The notes below the pieces were generated by a model. The model had not been told where the DNA came from, did no database searches, and saw only the letters and a list, made by a program, of their open reading frames with translations. Positions 9,461 to 21,045 of a stretch of 64,000 bases of DNA are shown here, piece after piece. The first letter of the stretch is position 1, and each line of letters starts with the position of its first letter. This DNA is from Euborellia annulipes (Eukaryota; Arthropoda; Insecta; Dermaptera; Anisolabididae): NCBI GenBank assembly GCA_023213315.1, contig JAKCPI010005185.1, positions 92,178-156,177 on the forward strand, given 5' to 3'. Both the position numbers and the translations under genes were made by a program.

Positions 9461-10632
9461 TCAAGTATGTCGACATAAAACTTCTGGCTCGACAAGCACA
9501 AAATTATAATGGGTATTTAGCTGCATATTATATGGCATATGTAGGGTTTATTTAACTCAGAGAAATCTAACTTTAATTATAATTATGGTTATTTCAAGAC
9601 ACAGTCTCATAGGATATTTTTAGCAAATTTATCAAACAAAAATGTTTTATTTAATGAATTTGGCAATCAGTTAATTTTCGAAAGATATTGATAAATAATA
9701 TATAGTGAGAAAAATATTTATCATCCTTTTTACTAAAATTGCAAACGAAAATTACAGCCAAAAACTCGAATATTAAATGACTTTCCAACAAATGGATTTA
9801 TAGATCCATTACCGTATAAAATATAGGCATATTAATTAAGTTTTATGTCAACATCTAATTATTCACAATCATATGAATTAATCAAATATTCAAGCAGAAA
9901 ATTCAATTCCAAATTTGATATACCAGGTTATATCTTTTTATCAAAGTAAACATAATTTTATTAATCAAATGTAGATGGAATGCAGGAAGAACTAAATTAT
10001 TAAATTTAAGACTATATACTATTTAATATTACTTCATTACTCTCAGAGCTATTGCGTGTCAGTGGTTCATCATTAGAACTCAACTGTTGAAAACCTAAAT
10101 TGACTCTCCCTGTCGATAAATTGTAAATTTTGTATTGATCCCGGTGGTTTGTGGAGACAAAGCAAATCCATGAGTTCATCTTATTTCAACTTTCTATTCC
10201 TTGATAAGGGCTCGTTTAGAAGGAGGCCCTAAATTCGAATATACATAATTTCCATATAAGGCAACTAATTAAGCGTTTCTTAATCCAATCTGGAGTGAGG
10301 ATTGAATAATGAATTGAATTTCCGAGGGGAGAGAATTATATTTATTCAATCCACTTTTATTAGTAATTATAATTAAGAACAAAAAATGCCCTTGGACCGG
10401 GAACAATCTTTAGAGTAATAAATATCAAACTCTTAAATTTAAATTAAGGCAGAGAAAAGGGGAATTTTATTTCCGAGGGAATGTCCATTTGAGGGGTGAA
10501 ATTTACAACAAAAGCAATAGCAAAGAGGCGAAAAGTAAACATTAATATTCAAGACATTGAAATTCATTTATTAATGAAAATAAGATTTTTAACATTGATT
10601 GAATAGAAAACGGCGAAACATCACTGTAGAAA
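9461..10632. other. ~1.2 kb of unique AT-rich DNA
   Basis: No repeat partner, coding frame or RNA motif found. The part 10150-10520 is rich in TAATTA/ATTA words, is less homopolymeric than its surroundings and is a possible conserved non-coding element. Confidence 0.4.
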
Positions 10633-10794
10633 TTCAATAAAATACCTCTTATTATCCGGCCTCGGATTAACCAAAAACGAAAACGTGGGATGAAAATGAA
10701 TGAAAATTAATTTTTTACCAAAACCTCGGATTAACCGGCCAACCCGGCCAGGGTGTCAATCCCGATCAGGCCGGTTAAGAGGGGTTTTACTGTA
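10633..10794. mobile_element. pogo/Tigger-like MITE
   Basis: The right end, read on the minus strand, is TACAGTAAAACCCCTCTTAA then CCGGCC; the left end is CAATAAAATACCTCTTATTA then TCCGGCC. The word CTCGGATTAACC occurs twice inside. TA borders and CAGT..CCGG ends fit pogo-type elements. Confidence 0.6.
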
Positions 10795-10851
10795 CATCAC
10801 AATGCTTTCCCTATACTACGAGTAGCTATATGGTGTATATATATATTAGTC

Positions 10852-11166
10852 TGGTCCTTAGCGGGGATGTTTTCGAATTTCTTTGCTCCCAGGGGCTCAA
10901 ATGCTTCCAAATTGATTTTAAAAAAACCCTGAAAATTTGAGCTCTTAATATTAACTCTGTTAATCCGCATTCCAACCTGTTATGGAAATAACCTGGTATT
11001 TCTTTAGTTCTTCAGAATTTTTTAACTCGGCGACAGATAAATTTAAAATGATGAGTCTCACATGTTTACAGAATTAGACGCTCTACAAAAAAAGGTATTT
11101 CACGAATTTGGAAGCATTTGAGCCACTGGGGGCAAAGAAATTCTAAAACACCCCCGCTAAGGACCA
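10852..11166. mobile_element. MITE with ~62-bp terminal inverted repeats
   Basis: The left arm starts TGGTCCTTAGCGGGGATGTT and contains GGGGCTCAAATGCTTCCAAA; the right arm contains TTTGGAAGCATTTGAGCC and ends CCCCCGCTAAGGACCA. About 190 bases of spacer are non-coding. Superfamily not assigned. Confidence 0.8.
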
Positions 11167-11587
11167 CTCTTATATATATAATAATCGAAAATATATAATA
11201 CTAAAAGCTAAGCTCACTAAGACCCCTTGGGGTCGCTATATACCATGTTTCAACGCAATGGCACTGTCCCAGACTTGGCCATATAAATATTAAAAAAAAG
11301 TAAAAAACAAGAATTAATCTCTTTGATACAAATATAATATAATAATTAATTTTGTAGTTGAGATTGCTTTTTTTTAAAGTAGAAATCCTCATTGACATTC
11401 AACGAAAATTTTATCGTGTAATGCCGGACTATTACTGGCTAAAACCGCCCTTCTGTGGTCTGGTGTGTAATAAGCCCCCTTCAAAATCGCGGTTAAATTA
11501 AAAGATATTGTATACAATTTATTTAGAAGGCTTAACAAACCTCTTAATATTCTGGGAAAATCTCCTTATGCTTTTACAGAATACATG
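11167..11587. other. Unique DNA
   Basis: Contains a short palindrome GACCCCTTGGGGTC (11220-11233). No gene recognised. Confidence 0.45.
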
Positions 11588-11786
11588 TACAGTCGGAACC
11601 ACAAGTGCCTGATGTGTTCGAGAGTGGAGACATGAGCTTAATCAACCAAACTAATATTTTCAAAATAAATAAATCATCTTTTTTTTAGTGCAATTGAAAG
11701 GGAAAAGCTACTTTTAAGACAACACTACCGACAGCTAAGCATTTTGGTTGCCTAAGCTGAAGAATCCTCTCTCGAGCACTTGTTTA
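11588..11786. mobile_element. TACAGTCGGCG-type MITE, copy 2
   Basis: The left end TACAGTCGGAACCACAAGTG then GTTCGAGAGTGGAG is inverted at the right as CTCTCTCGAGCACTTG. Its interior GACAGCTAAGCATTTTGGTT is shared with the copy at 61899. The outermost right bases are lost. Confidence 0.75.
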
Positions 11787-12152
11787 GTTCACTACATATT
11801 GGGGATACCGCTGGGATGATGGCCTACAACCTCAAAAACAATTTGGCATAAAAAACTTAGTATACGACTAAAGGCAGATTTTGTCACGCGAGCTTATCTC
11901 GGTTCGCGGATCTAATTTGTGACGACATTCGTTTATATTTAGCATATTGTCGTTAGCCATCTCATGCAATTAGTATGCGAAGTTAGCTCGAAAATAGTAT
12001 GCGTTTTGCAAGTATTTGTATCGTCTCGTTAGTACTTTAAAAATGTAATTTTTCTATTTTATATACTGTTAAATATCCTATATAATAATATAAATTCAAA
12101 TAGGTATTCTATTCATTCCTACTATATTAGGATATTTATCATGTAGATTATT
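11787..12152. other. Unique DNA between two MITEs of one family
   Basis: Moderate complexity, no coding frame of note, no repeat partner seen. Confidence 0.4.
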
Positions 12153-12153
12153 A

Positions 12154-12331
12154 TACAGTCGGCGCCATGTGCTCGAGTGAAGCCTTAAGGTTATCCGTTG
12201 TTGTCTTCAAAGTAAATAGCTTTTCTCCTTCAATTGCATTATAAAAAGATGATTTATTCATTTTTAAAATATTGGCTTAATTGACAAAGCTCCATTCTCG
12301 AGCATATCAGGCACTTTTGGCGCCGACAGTA
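12154..12331. mobile_element. TACAGTCGGCG-type MITE, copy 3
   Basis: Left end TACAGTCGGCGCCATGTGCT, right end AGGCACTTTTGGCGCCGACAGT, with CTCGAG near both ends. The TA border suits a Tc1/mariner-type or related transposase. Confidence 0.75.
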
Positions 12332-12509
12332 CAGTGGATAAAAAAAAATCCCAGTTCACTATATAATTTATATAGTACAAATCAAACGATATATAAGAAA
12401 ATGATTAAAGTTAAAATTATTTACAAATATTATTATTATTATTATTTAGTTTAGTCATCTTATTTTATTTATTCAATTATTTATTGTTTTATATTTATTT
12501 ATTTATTTG

Positions 12510-12753
12510 CTCAGGGGCCCACATCTTGTGGGTACGTGGATGGCGACCACGAGCTGCCCGAGCTGGGACAGGCTGTCCTTCAGTTCTTTAAATGTCAGTC
12601 CCTTCCTCTTTTCAACAGTCGTCAGACCTTGCGACGGGCCGGCCTGTCCTATTTCTTCCGGTCATAAAAACGTATGGTAGGGTTGGTGGGAAAGAGTGAG
12701 GTCCGCCGACCCCGCATCTCGGGACAAGGCGAGGAGAGAAGAAGAAGAAGAAG
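12510..12753 (+). mobile_element. GAAG-tailed SINE-like element, copy 1
   Basis: Begins CTCAGGGGCCCACATCTTGT and carries GGGTACGTGGATGGCGACCA, GACGGGCCGGCCTGTCC and GAGGTCCGCCGACCCCGC, then a run of GAA/GAAG units. Four relatives lie at 27986, 38429, 48546 and 59926, all on the plus strand. I see no A/B box, so it is not an obvious tRNA-derived SINE. The one at 38429 has a 15-bp target duplication, so the family is retrotransposed. Confidence 0.85.
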
Positions 12754-13020
12754 ATTGTTTATTTATTTATTTATTTATTTATTTAAAAGGATTGTTGGCA
12801 TTAGGCCATCAGCTATTTTTGCCACCGCTACATTTATTTATTAGTTTAGCTTGTTTTTATTTTATTTTGTTGTTAGTTATTTTGTCTTATTTATTTATTT
12901 ACCTACTCATTTATTGATTTAAGTTTGTTATTTAGGGCTTGTGTACTTCGTCCCTTTTGGTTTATGGTCACCTATGCTGGTCGAATGGTGTATTTGCCTA
13001 GGCCATTAAATAAAAAAATA
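12754..13020. repeat. TTTA microsatellite and a GTTGGCATTAGGCC repeat
   Basis: TTTA units run through 12758-12785. The segment GTTGGCATTAGGCCATCAGC then TATTTTTGCCACC (12794-12826) recurs, split by a hAT MITE, at 33690-33993, showing a shared repeat family. Confidence 0.6.
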
Positions 13021-14450
13021 TTTTTTATTACATTAATTTTTCTCCATTTTAAGGCAACTCATTAGTCAGATCATTGCAAACGGTTGCCTACGCGCAAGGC
13101 TCAAGAGACAGGTAAATCACAGGGTGGGACTCAATAATGTCGCTCACTGCCCTAAGTATTGACAGTATTGATGTCTTTCGATTTTTCTCATTTCTTGATG
13201 ATCTTCATTTTTCGTTTTCACTGATGACATTTTTAACCCGAGTTTATTTTTTGCAATAAAACTACCTCAATAAGAAATATGAAATAAAAAAATTTTCAAG
13301 ACATATCATAATCATTATACTAGTTTTTTTTTTTAGAATTTTTATAACTTATTCAAGGATTTTTTAATGACGTATTTGGAAGTTCTAATCTGATATCGGA
13401 TTACAATAATACTATTATTCCACTGTTATTTTTTCCAATAATCGGAATATTTTAAAATTATTTGCTCTTACCTTGATTGGATATTTATATGACGAGTTCA
13501 GAAAAAAACCAACCAACTGAAACAAAAGAAAAAAGTTTCACTAAATAAAATTAATACAAATTTTTATTTTAAAAGTGTTTTAATAATTTTGTATACTTGA
13601 AAATATAGAGTATCAAAATACGTATGAAATGTTAATTTTTTAATTATCTTGAAACATAACCGTGAGTACATTTTATTTTAAAATGTATATTCTCATGTTG
13701 CCTTCCCTCCCTCTCCCTTAAAAAAAGACCACCCTTTCACTCCATAGAAAAGATTTGAGAGATGTTTGCTGGTACTTAAATTTTTACATAGATATATTTT
13801 TCATGAATGTTATTTTCCAATTTTTTTGTGTTTGCTTCATAGAGAGATAATCTTTTAGTCAAAACGTATATTTCAGTTTGAGTAAGTAAAAAAAAAAATA
13901 TATTCAAATAATTTTTTTGCTCTATAAAAAGTTTTATTTCTAAATCGCGTTGTTAATAAATTTCAGATATTTTTTTCCAGTCTATTCAAAAAGCGAATTA
14001 ACCTTTTTTTTTTTTTAACCCTCCACACAATTTCATTGAATATCAACTAAGCTTCCGACGTCATAATAATTTTCATCCATAAAGACATTTTTTTTAAACA
14101 TGCTAAAAGGTTGGAAATAATCTCTAGGAGAGTGCATAGGCAATTAGCATAAATCAATAGAATTGAGTTTGAAACAGATTGTTTAAAAAAACAAAGATGA
14201 AACATTTTTTTTTTTATTTTGATTGGATGCCTTTGGCCATTTTATGTTTATTTTTTTATTTCTTCTCATTCAATTGATCGATATGAGTAAAATAATTTAT
14301 TTTTTTATCTCTTTTTTTGCTATGAATTTATTCATATTTTAAATGAATTTCAACAAATGATGAATTTAATCTTTCTCAAGAGCTGCCTGTTACACCTTTT
14401 ACGTTTTTCTTGAACCTAATATAAGTGTCACGCAAACTTTTCCATTTTTT
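13021..14450. other. ~1.4 kb unique AT-rich DNA
   Basis: Nothing recognised apart from A/T tracts. Confidence 0.45.
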
Positions 14451-14480
14451 TTGGCTGCATCACTTTGACTTTGCAGCCAA
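14451..14480 (+). other. Perfect 9-bp stem hairpin
   Basis: TTGGCTGCA and TGCAGCCAA are separated by 12 bases. Downstream context is not U-rich enough to call a terminator. Function unknown. Confidence 0.35.
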
Positions 14481-14639
14481 GGAATTTATTTAAGTGATAA
14501 CCGTCGACTTTTCGGTCGCAAATCAGGACCTCCCTCAGGACGAATAATTGTTAGAATACAATATTGACAGTATCATTGCAAAATTATGCAATATTTGATG
14601 AATAATGATGAATGAGACGACAGAGTGTAGACAAATACT

Positions 14640-14720
14640 TTATTCTTTATTCTTTTGGCGATAGATTGCCTGACGATGTCCTTTGGACGAAATCGATCGG
14701 CAAAAGAATAAAAAATAAAG
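14640..14720 (+). ncRNA. Hammerhead ribozyme-like motif
   Basis: The core CTGACGA (14670-14676) is followed by stem II GTCC-TTT-GGAC (14678-14688) and GAAA (14689-14692). Then TCGATC gives a minimal stem III plus a possible UC cleavage step. A long distal stem I is formed by TTTATTCTTTTG (14646-14657) and CAAAAGAATAAA (14701-14712), with an internal loop. This order (stem I, CUGANGA, II, GAAA, III) is the type I layout known from Penelope-like elements. The host element is not otherwise recognised. Confidence 0.6.
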
Positions 14721-15532
14721 TTTTTTTCTACATGATCTTCGCTCTATTCATAATAACACTTCACCCGACACAATAAAACTACATACCCCAAAATTTATCA
14801 GCTTATAAAAGAAGTCCGGGAGTAAAAAATTTTAATTAAAAATTTTATTGTTGGAAACTGAAATACTATGAGAGAATGGCTTTAACTCACTGACTTAATC
14901 AACAACCCCTGAAATTTAATATCAAGCCATTAATTTATTTGAAATTAATACTTCTAGGAAAGAACATAAAATCGATTACTAGTTAAATAGTTAATCCAGG
15001 AATTTGTTTTATTAAGAGATGAATAAATTTATTAATTTCAGAAATTTGCCAAAAACAATACATGCGGACCTTTAACATAATAAATGTTTATTCAGTTAAT
15101 TAGCAATTAAATTTCATATTTGATTGTTTATCCTACCTTATCAAAATAATTATTTCAATAAAATTTGACATGCAAAATGACTAATAAACACAGGAATTCA
15201 TTTTTTCGGTTGTAACGTTTTCCAACTATTGATTATTGATTCTTATATATGTTTTTTGCACTGATTCTAAAAATGGCTTTCATGTCAGAATTTTCAAAAT
15301 GTGTTATATGTCGAAAAATATCAATTTAAAATGAAAAATATAATAAACAGAAAAAAATTAGTATTAGAATTAAACTTACATTGGAAATTCTGCTTCTGTT
15401 TATTATGAAAAGGAATCATGACAATTGAAACAGAAAGAATTTCTATAATCAGAATTTATTATTTTAAATTAATATATGGATTATAAGCAATATAGTTTTT
15501 AAAGTGGAATATACAAAATTTTTTAATCATAA
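14721..15532. other. Unique AT-rich DNA
   Basis: No gene or repeat partner seen. Confidence 0.45.
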
Positions 15533-16488
15533 AAAATCTGGTGTGCTTAACGCACAGCACACAACTTTCTCTTAGGGAGCGTACAAGTATTACGTAACCC
15601 AATTTTTGAAGATTTTTGCCCCCCTTCTCCCATGTAACGCGCCATAACATTTTTCTGGACCCTCCCCCCTAGACGTTACGTAACGCTCAAGTGGCCTTTT
15701 TATCTAAAAGTCACAATTATGTTGCGCAAAGTACCGGAAAGTAGCTAAAATACCAGTTACGTAACGTGTTGTTCAACCCCCCCCTCCTCCCCCCTTGTAA
15801 CGCATAGTAACGATGTACGAGATCCCCCTCCTCCCAAATTGCGTTACTTAATACTTGTACGCTCCCTTACCTTCGGTAATCGAAAGTTGCATACTACCAT
15901 TAAAGTACTAGTACTTTTTGGCTGATTTTGTTCAAAAGTTTTAACTTCCTATTAAACTAACTTAAATATAAAATTTTAATCTCATAGCTCATTTCCTGCT
16001 GCAACAAAAAATTTTTTTGTGTCGAGATATATTTCGTTGCCCATAGCATTTTAGTTACAAACTTGACCACTTGCGTTTCATAGAAAAATTTGACTGACAT
16101 ACTTTTTGAAGAGCAATTCAAAAATAGTTGATTTATGAATTTTAATAAAAATCGTTAGAGCCAATTTTGAGAAATTCAAAAAAAAAAAAAAAACTGAAAA
16201 AAGTATATAATTAAAGTACTAGTATTATACTTTTTGGCTGATTTTGTTCAAGAGTTTATTTTAACTTCCGGTTAAACTAACTTAAATATAAAATTTTAAT
16301 CTCATAGCTCATTTCTTTAAATCATCACACACACATAGACACACACACACACACGCACACACAGACAGACCGATTTGTAGGACCCACTTTTTTGGACTCA
16401 TTTCTATCAAAATCTCGACATCGAATTTTTGACATGATCTCAATACTTGATTACTATATATTAACATACATAGATTAGAGAAAGTAAA
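15533..16488 (-). mobile_element. Family A repeat, copy 7 (composite, split)
   Basis: On the minus strand it starts at the opening hairpin region near 16488 (TTACTTTCTCTAATC), has an AC/GT tract (16327-16370), and two TACTAGTA boxes (near 15907 and 16218), because one internal part is duplicated. The terminal hairpin at 15539-15890 is interrupted by a Harbinger-like MITE. Confidence 0.85.
15575..15866. mobile_element. PIF/Harbinger-like MITE with TTA target duplication
   Basis: TTA flanks both sides (15572-15574 and 15867-15869). The ends are GGGAGCGTACAAGTATTACG and CTTGTACGCTCCC. Repeated TTACGTAACG words lie inside. Its excision in silico restores the family A hairpin arm CTCTTACCTTCGG. 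A TTA duplication suits PIF/Harbinger. A relative without its right end lies at 44873-45113, and a scrap at 24233-24249. Confidence 0.85.
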
Positions 16489-17835
16489 AAAAGGAGAGAA
16501 AATATATTTTATTTATTTCAAATTAATATCTGATAATTTAATTGGAGAAATTGACTTTAAAATTTTGCTTTTGTTTGATCTTCATTATTTATCTGAATCT
16601 AAATTTTTTAATTGCATTTCTCTTGAAATTTTTATAACCCTTTTGAATAAACTTAATTTCCATGTTTTTGAACTCTATTGAGAAGTCTGTTTTCTACAAA
16701 ATCAACATGATCAAAGACCGGGGGCGTATCTTGTCTAGAGCTAAGCCGAAAGAGAGGTGGTCTTAAAAAAAACTCTTTAAAGGTCGAATCTTGTCATGTC
16801 TTCCGGATTGATTACGAACAAAAGAAAAGTTGAAAATTCAAAAAAATCCCCCTCCCCCCGGCACCCAAAAAATTTCATCCGCCAAGTAAAAGTTGAAATG
16901 TTTATTCTTTTTTTTTACAAAATTAACCGAAAGTGTAGAGATGTTTACCTGTTCGTTTTTCTTCTTTTTTTTTCTTTCAAAGAAATAGAAGACATCATAA
17001 AAAAATAATCTTAGTAACTTTACTATAACCATAATAATAATCATTCTTTTAACTTCTTAAATTAAAAAAATCTCGAAAAAATTTATTTATATAATAAATT
17101 TCTTTATGGAAAGTATTTTTACTTTTTTTTTTTCTAAATATAACTCATAAACGACTATAGATATTAAAAAAGTTACGAGAAAATTTGATTATAAAACTTT
17201 TTCTTTTATATTTTTTACGATTGTCTCCAAGATGTTATTATGGACACCTTCTAAAATTTGAAAATCATATTTAAAATTTATTTTTAGAATTAAAAGTTTT
17301 TTTATTTCTTTCTATTCTAACTATATTTTATAATTAAAAAGAAAATAATTTATTTCGTTATTATCTCCTGTTTAAAATTCTATACAAATGAGTATTTGCA
17401 GCCCCTTCAAAAACGATTCCTAAAATAACATATATTGTATTTAGAAATCATTCAAAGACAACAACGTCTGCTAATTTTCGTTTGTCAATATTGTTTTAGG
17501 AGTGTTTAATTAATTAATTCACTTTAAAAATCCATCAAATTTTGTTCTTATTCGTCGAAAACTGCTCGCTTAAATTAATTTGTCACGTTCTATAGAATTT
17601 TACTTGTAGAATTTTATCTAACTTTTTTATAAAAACAAGTAGGAGTTTTAAAAAAGATCTTTACTCTAAGATACTCATTAAACGTTTTTGTCTATTAAAT
17701 AAATTCCTAAAAGGTTTATTTATTTAATGCTGATATATATAAATTGAATGAAATTGTTATTGCTTTGTCATTTGGCGAATGCACATAAATAAATAATTAA
17801 ACGCTTGCCACTGAACAGGCAATAAAAAGTTAATC
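16489..17835. other. AT-rich DNA, nothing recognised
   Basis: Long low-complexity stretches; frames here are short and compositional. Confidence 0.5.
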
Positions 17836-17956
17836 CGTTTGCTGGTCTAAGCGTAAAGGCACTCGGGCGTAAATCCAGAGATCCAGAGTTTCGATCGTGG
17901 TTTGATCTAATAATATAAGTTCATAAAAATTTACAGTGAGGTCCGAACAATAACTA
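17836..17956 (+). mobile_element. Decayed tRNA-derived SINE (family S2-like)
   Basis: TGCTGGTCTAAGCGTAAAGG is A box-like, GAGTTTCGATCGTGG is B box-like, and the 3' part CAGTGAGGTCCGAAC matches the tail of the SINEs at 29780 and 36981. Confidence 0.45.
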
Positions 17957-18094
17957 AAATAAGAAATTACTTTTCCTCGATTAACTTATGAGAATGAATG
18001 GGCTAAGAATAATAATAATGAACTGCTATCTTTTAATTTATAAGTTCAGGACTGACTGAGCTTGAGCTCGATGTTTTTTAAAATTGAAAAAACT

Positions 18095-18205
18095 AAAAAG
18101 TACATCAGTAAAATATTAATACCCGAATTTTCCCAAAGGCTAGACCTAGGCCAATTTATTACTCTCTTACTTATGAAATATAAGAGAGAAATATTGTTTT
18201 GTATA
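18095..18205. mobile_element. Family A scraps
   Basis: AAAAAGTACATCAGTAAAAT (minus sense of the central box) and ACTCTCTTACTTATGAAATA (opening hairpin) are recognisable but rearranged. Confidence 0.5.
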
Positions 18206-18479
18206 CCAGAAATAGTTTAATTTTAAAATTTGAAAAAAATGTGTTAGAGCCATTTTAGAGAATTGACGTGCATAAACGTATCTATATAAATTAAAAAATA
18301 TTTTTACTTAAAATTTAGTAAAAATATTTCTTAATATAACTATAATTAGTTTTATTAAGTTTATTTAGACATAAATTGCTGGGAAAGAATAAAGTATTTA
18401 GAGCGACGACATACTTATATATACCAAATAACAGAGATGGAAGATTACGTCACTCAAGTCAAGTTATGGTGTGTGACCC

Positions 18480-18715
18480 CCATCAATCCGGACTCGGTTA
18501 GATTCCCAGTCAGGTTCCGGTATGATCGCTCGTTTTTTAGTGGTACAAGTGGCAAAACTCGCCCTCGGCGGGCTTTGTCACTTGCCAGAGGGCTGCGCCC
18601 CCTGGCCAGAGTCAGAGAGGGAAATTTAAAATTTCGAAACAGTGAGCAAGTATACATTTTATGTCTTTGTTCGCCGAAGAAGAGCAAGGAGGTCCAGGGG
18701 GCGCAGTTTATGAAT
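18480..18715. repeat. GC-rich segment, possible repeat
   Basis: CTCGCCCTCGGCGGGC and GAGGGCTGCGCCCCCTGGCC stand out against the AT background. GAGGTCCAGGGGGCGCAG resembles GGGGTCCAGGGGGGCGAAG at 52747. It may be a decayed element; both strands have a short open frame here but neither is recognised. Confidence 0.35.
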
Positions 18716-19794
18716 AAGCTTATTCTTTGAAAATTTTTGACATTGTATATATTTAAAATTAAGATCCGTTTTCGAGATCTGATGTGTTTACAAACAAATA
18801 TATTTATAAACGTACATTGCTCGTTTAATAATATATTAATTAATACATAGTTATAAGATTATATTTCTTTTAAATTATTTTTATTTTTAAAAATTCATTT
18901 GTTTAGTGACAAATAAAAAAAAAAAAATAATATTTTATATTATATTCGATATATCCTATCGCACGCTAATCACGTTCATCTTTTGGACTGACAGGTTGTC
19001 AAAATTTATTTATCCGTAATATATGATTTGGATAGCGGTAATTTTTTCAAATCGAGGCTCTTTCAATTCACTTGCCTCTTCTGATATTTATAACTAGATA
19101 TTGACATTGGGGTATTTGCCCAAGGCGCTAGCATATAAATGGGGCCATTAAGACTATTTATTTATGATATTGAATATATACCAGGTACTCAATCAACAAA
19201 TAAATTTTATATTTTTTATATTGGCATAACATTTTTTTTTTTACAAATTTTTTTAAGTAAAATCTTCTTTTTTATAAATTATGATAAATTATTTTAAACA
19301 GTTTTTTTTTATCGGTCCCACGGGTTTAGAAAGAAAGCCGAGGGGAGATCGCTTCCGATTTTATAATAATGAAAATCATTCGATTAATAAGTTCAACATT
19401 CAATTTATTATTTGAAGGTAGTTTATTTAGTTTGTGGTCCATTTATCTATTTATTTATTTGTTATTTATTGTCCGTTGTTCTCGGTTTTAATTATTATAA
19501 CGAATACATTTCGCTGTATAAAGCTTGTTGGTTTTGTAAAACTTTTTTATGTTTGTTTTCCTATTAATTAATTCTGGTCATTACTCGGTCCCATAGCAGG
19601 AGAATTTTCATTTCTCTGTTTGTTACGTTGTTTTATGTGATTGGAACGTTTATATAGGCTACACTTATGATTGATTGATTTCTTTGTTTGTCACCTTAGA
19701 AATAGTTTGTCGATTTAGATGTAATTTTCGAGTCTTACAAAAACAAGCGTAACATAAATACTAGTGACGCTATCAAAATTTGACAGGAATGTCA
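18716..19794. other. Unique AT-rich DNA
   Basis: No gene or repeat partner found. Confidence 0.45.
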
Positions 19795-19802
19795 GTTAGG
19801 GT

Positions 19803-20063
19803 CAAGGGCGGATACAAGGGGGGGGGGGGTAAAGGGGTAATTACCCCCCCCCGAGATTCGAAAAAATACCTTTTTTTCGCGAAAAAATTTATTTTTAATG
19901 TAAAATTTTTAAAATTAATACTTAAAAATTTGATGTGTATTTATATTCTGGCAAACAAATACAGAATGCGCTTTTAAATTACCGAAATTAAAAAAAAATA
20001 GTGTGCTGTGCGACGAGTCACACCAGATTACCCCCCCGAGAAACACCTCTGGATCCGCCCTTG
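19803..20063. mobile_element. hAT MITE with exact 8-bp target duplication and captured hairpin arm
   Basis: GTTAGGGT flanks it (19795-19802, 20064-20071). The ends are CAAGGGCGGATACAAGG and CTGGATCCGCCCTTG, hAT-style. Inside, GTGTGCTGTGCGACGAGTCA then CACCAGATTACC is one arm of the family A terminal hairpin. A truncated relative at 46118-46348 has the same captured arm, so the capture preceded dispersal. Confidence 0.85.
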
Positions 20064-20139
20064 GTTAGGGTTCTACCAACCTAAGAAAAAAAATTAAACC
20101 GATTTGGTTTCACCCGCGCGATTTAAATTAAAAAGTCTT

Positions 20140-20162
20140 AATACTTTTTGATCACAGTAGTA
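20140..20162 (-). mobile_element. mariner terminal repeat, solitary
   Basis: TACTTTTTGATCACAGTAGT matches the ends of the mariner derivative at 22372-22834. No partner end or transposase remnant was recognised nearby. Confidence 0.55.
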
Positions 20163-20389
20163 TTTCAACTTTATGACAGTAAATGCAAACTCAAAACCAT
20201 GGGCAATCAAACTTTTCATAACCTCCTTCCGCTTTTGTATCTCTATTGTTAGTAAAAATTTTGGTTATTTAGAAAGTAGAGTTACAACAAATTAAAGCAA
20301 TTCAATATGACATTATAATGAACTCCCTCAACTCGCGTTAAACAATAAATAATTGAAAACTTATTAAAAAAAAAATAATAATAATAATA

Positions 20390-21045
20390 GTAATCTGGTG
20401 TGACTTAACAAACAGCATACAACTTTCTCTTAGCTTCAGTATGTTGTGTACTGTGCTGTCACGCCAGATTTTTTTGTGTCGAGATATATTTATTTTTCCA
20501 TACCACCTTAGTTTCAAATTTGATCACTTGCGTTTCATAAGTAAAAAATCTGGTGTGACTGGTCGCACAGCACACAACTTTCTCTTACCTTCGAAAATCG
20601 AAAGTTGTGTTCTGTGATTGTCAAACCAGATTTTTTGTGTCAAGATATATTTAGTTTCCACCGATATACATGTATTAGAATTCAAGATGTAAAATTTATA
20701 AATATTGGAAAATATTTATATTTTGTTACCATGACAACCATTTCTCCTATCTTTCCTATGAAGTACAAGAGTAAAATCAATTTTAAAGGCAAAATGAGAA
20801 TATAATTTTAAAGAGCATTTAAAAAAAAATTGATTTTTGAATTATAATCAAAATCGTTAGAGCGAATTTTTTTGAGAAAACCGAAAAAAAGTGCATCAGT
20901 AATGTACTAGTACTTTTTGGCCGATTTTGTTTATAAGCTTATTTTCACGCTCCAGGGGGGTGTTTAACTTAAATATAAAATTTCAGCCTCATAGCTCAAT
21001 TCATTCATGCTTAAAATCGACAGACACATAGACAGGTTGACTACG
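20390..21045 (-). mobile_element. Family A repeat, copy 9, with two terminal hairpins
   Basis: Two terminal hairpins lie in tandem (starting CTGGTGTGAC at 20396 and 20549), followed on the minus strand by the TTACCATGACAACC region, the TACTAGTACT box (20907) and GGGGGGTGTTTAACTTAAAT. The first hairpin unit includes the type II link (CTTAGTTTCAAATTTGATCA). Confidence 0.85.

Noticed and set aside
9226..10794. One 1.57-kb pogo element spanning both pogo-like ends
   Set aside because: The ends TACAGTCGACTCTCG and TACAGTAAAACCCCTC differ, and the right one has its own nearby left partner at 10633.
12495..12790. Target duplication for the SINE at 12510 in TTTA repeats
   Set aside because: Both flanks are TTTA microsatellite, so any match is uninformative.
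14451..14480. Iron-responsive element or SECIS-like hairpin
   Set aside because: Loop and bulge sequences do not match either motif; no gene context.
18437..18730. 97-residue plus and 77-residue minus frames
   Set aside because: Overlap on opposite strands of a GC-rich repeat-like patch; neither resembles a known protein.
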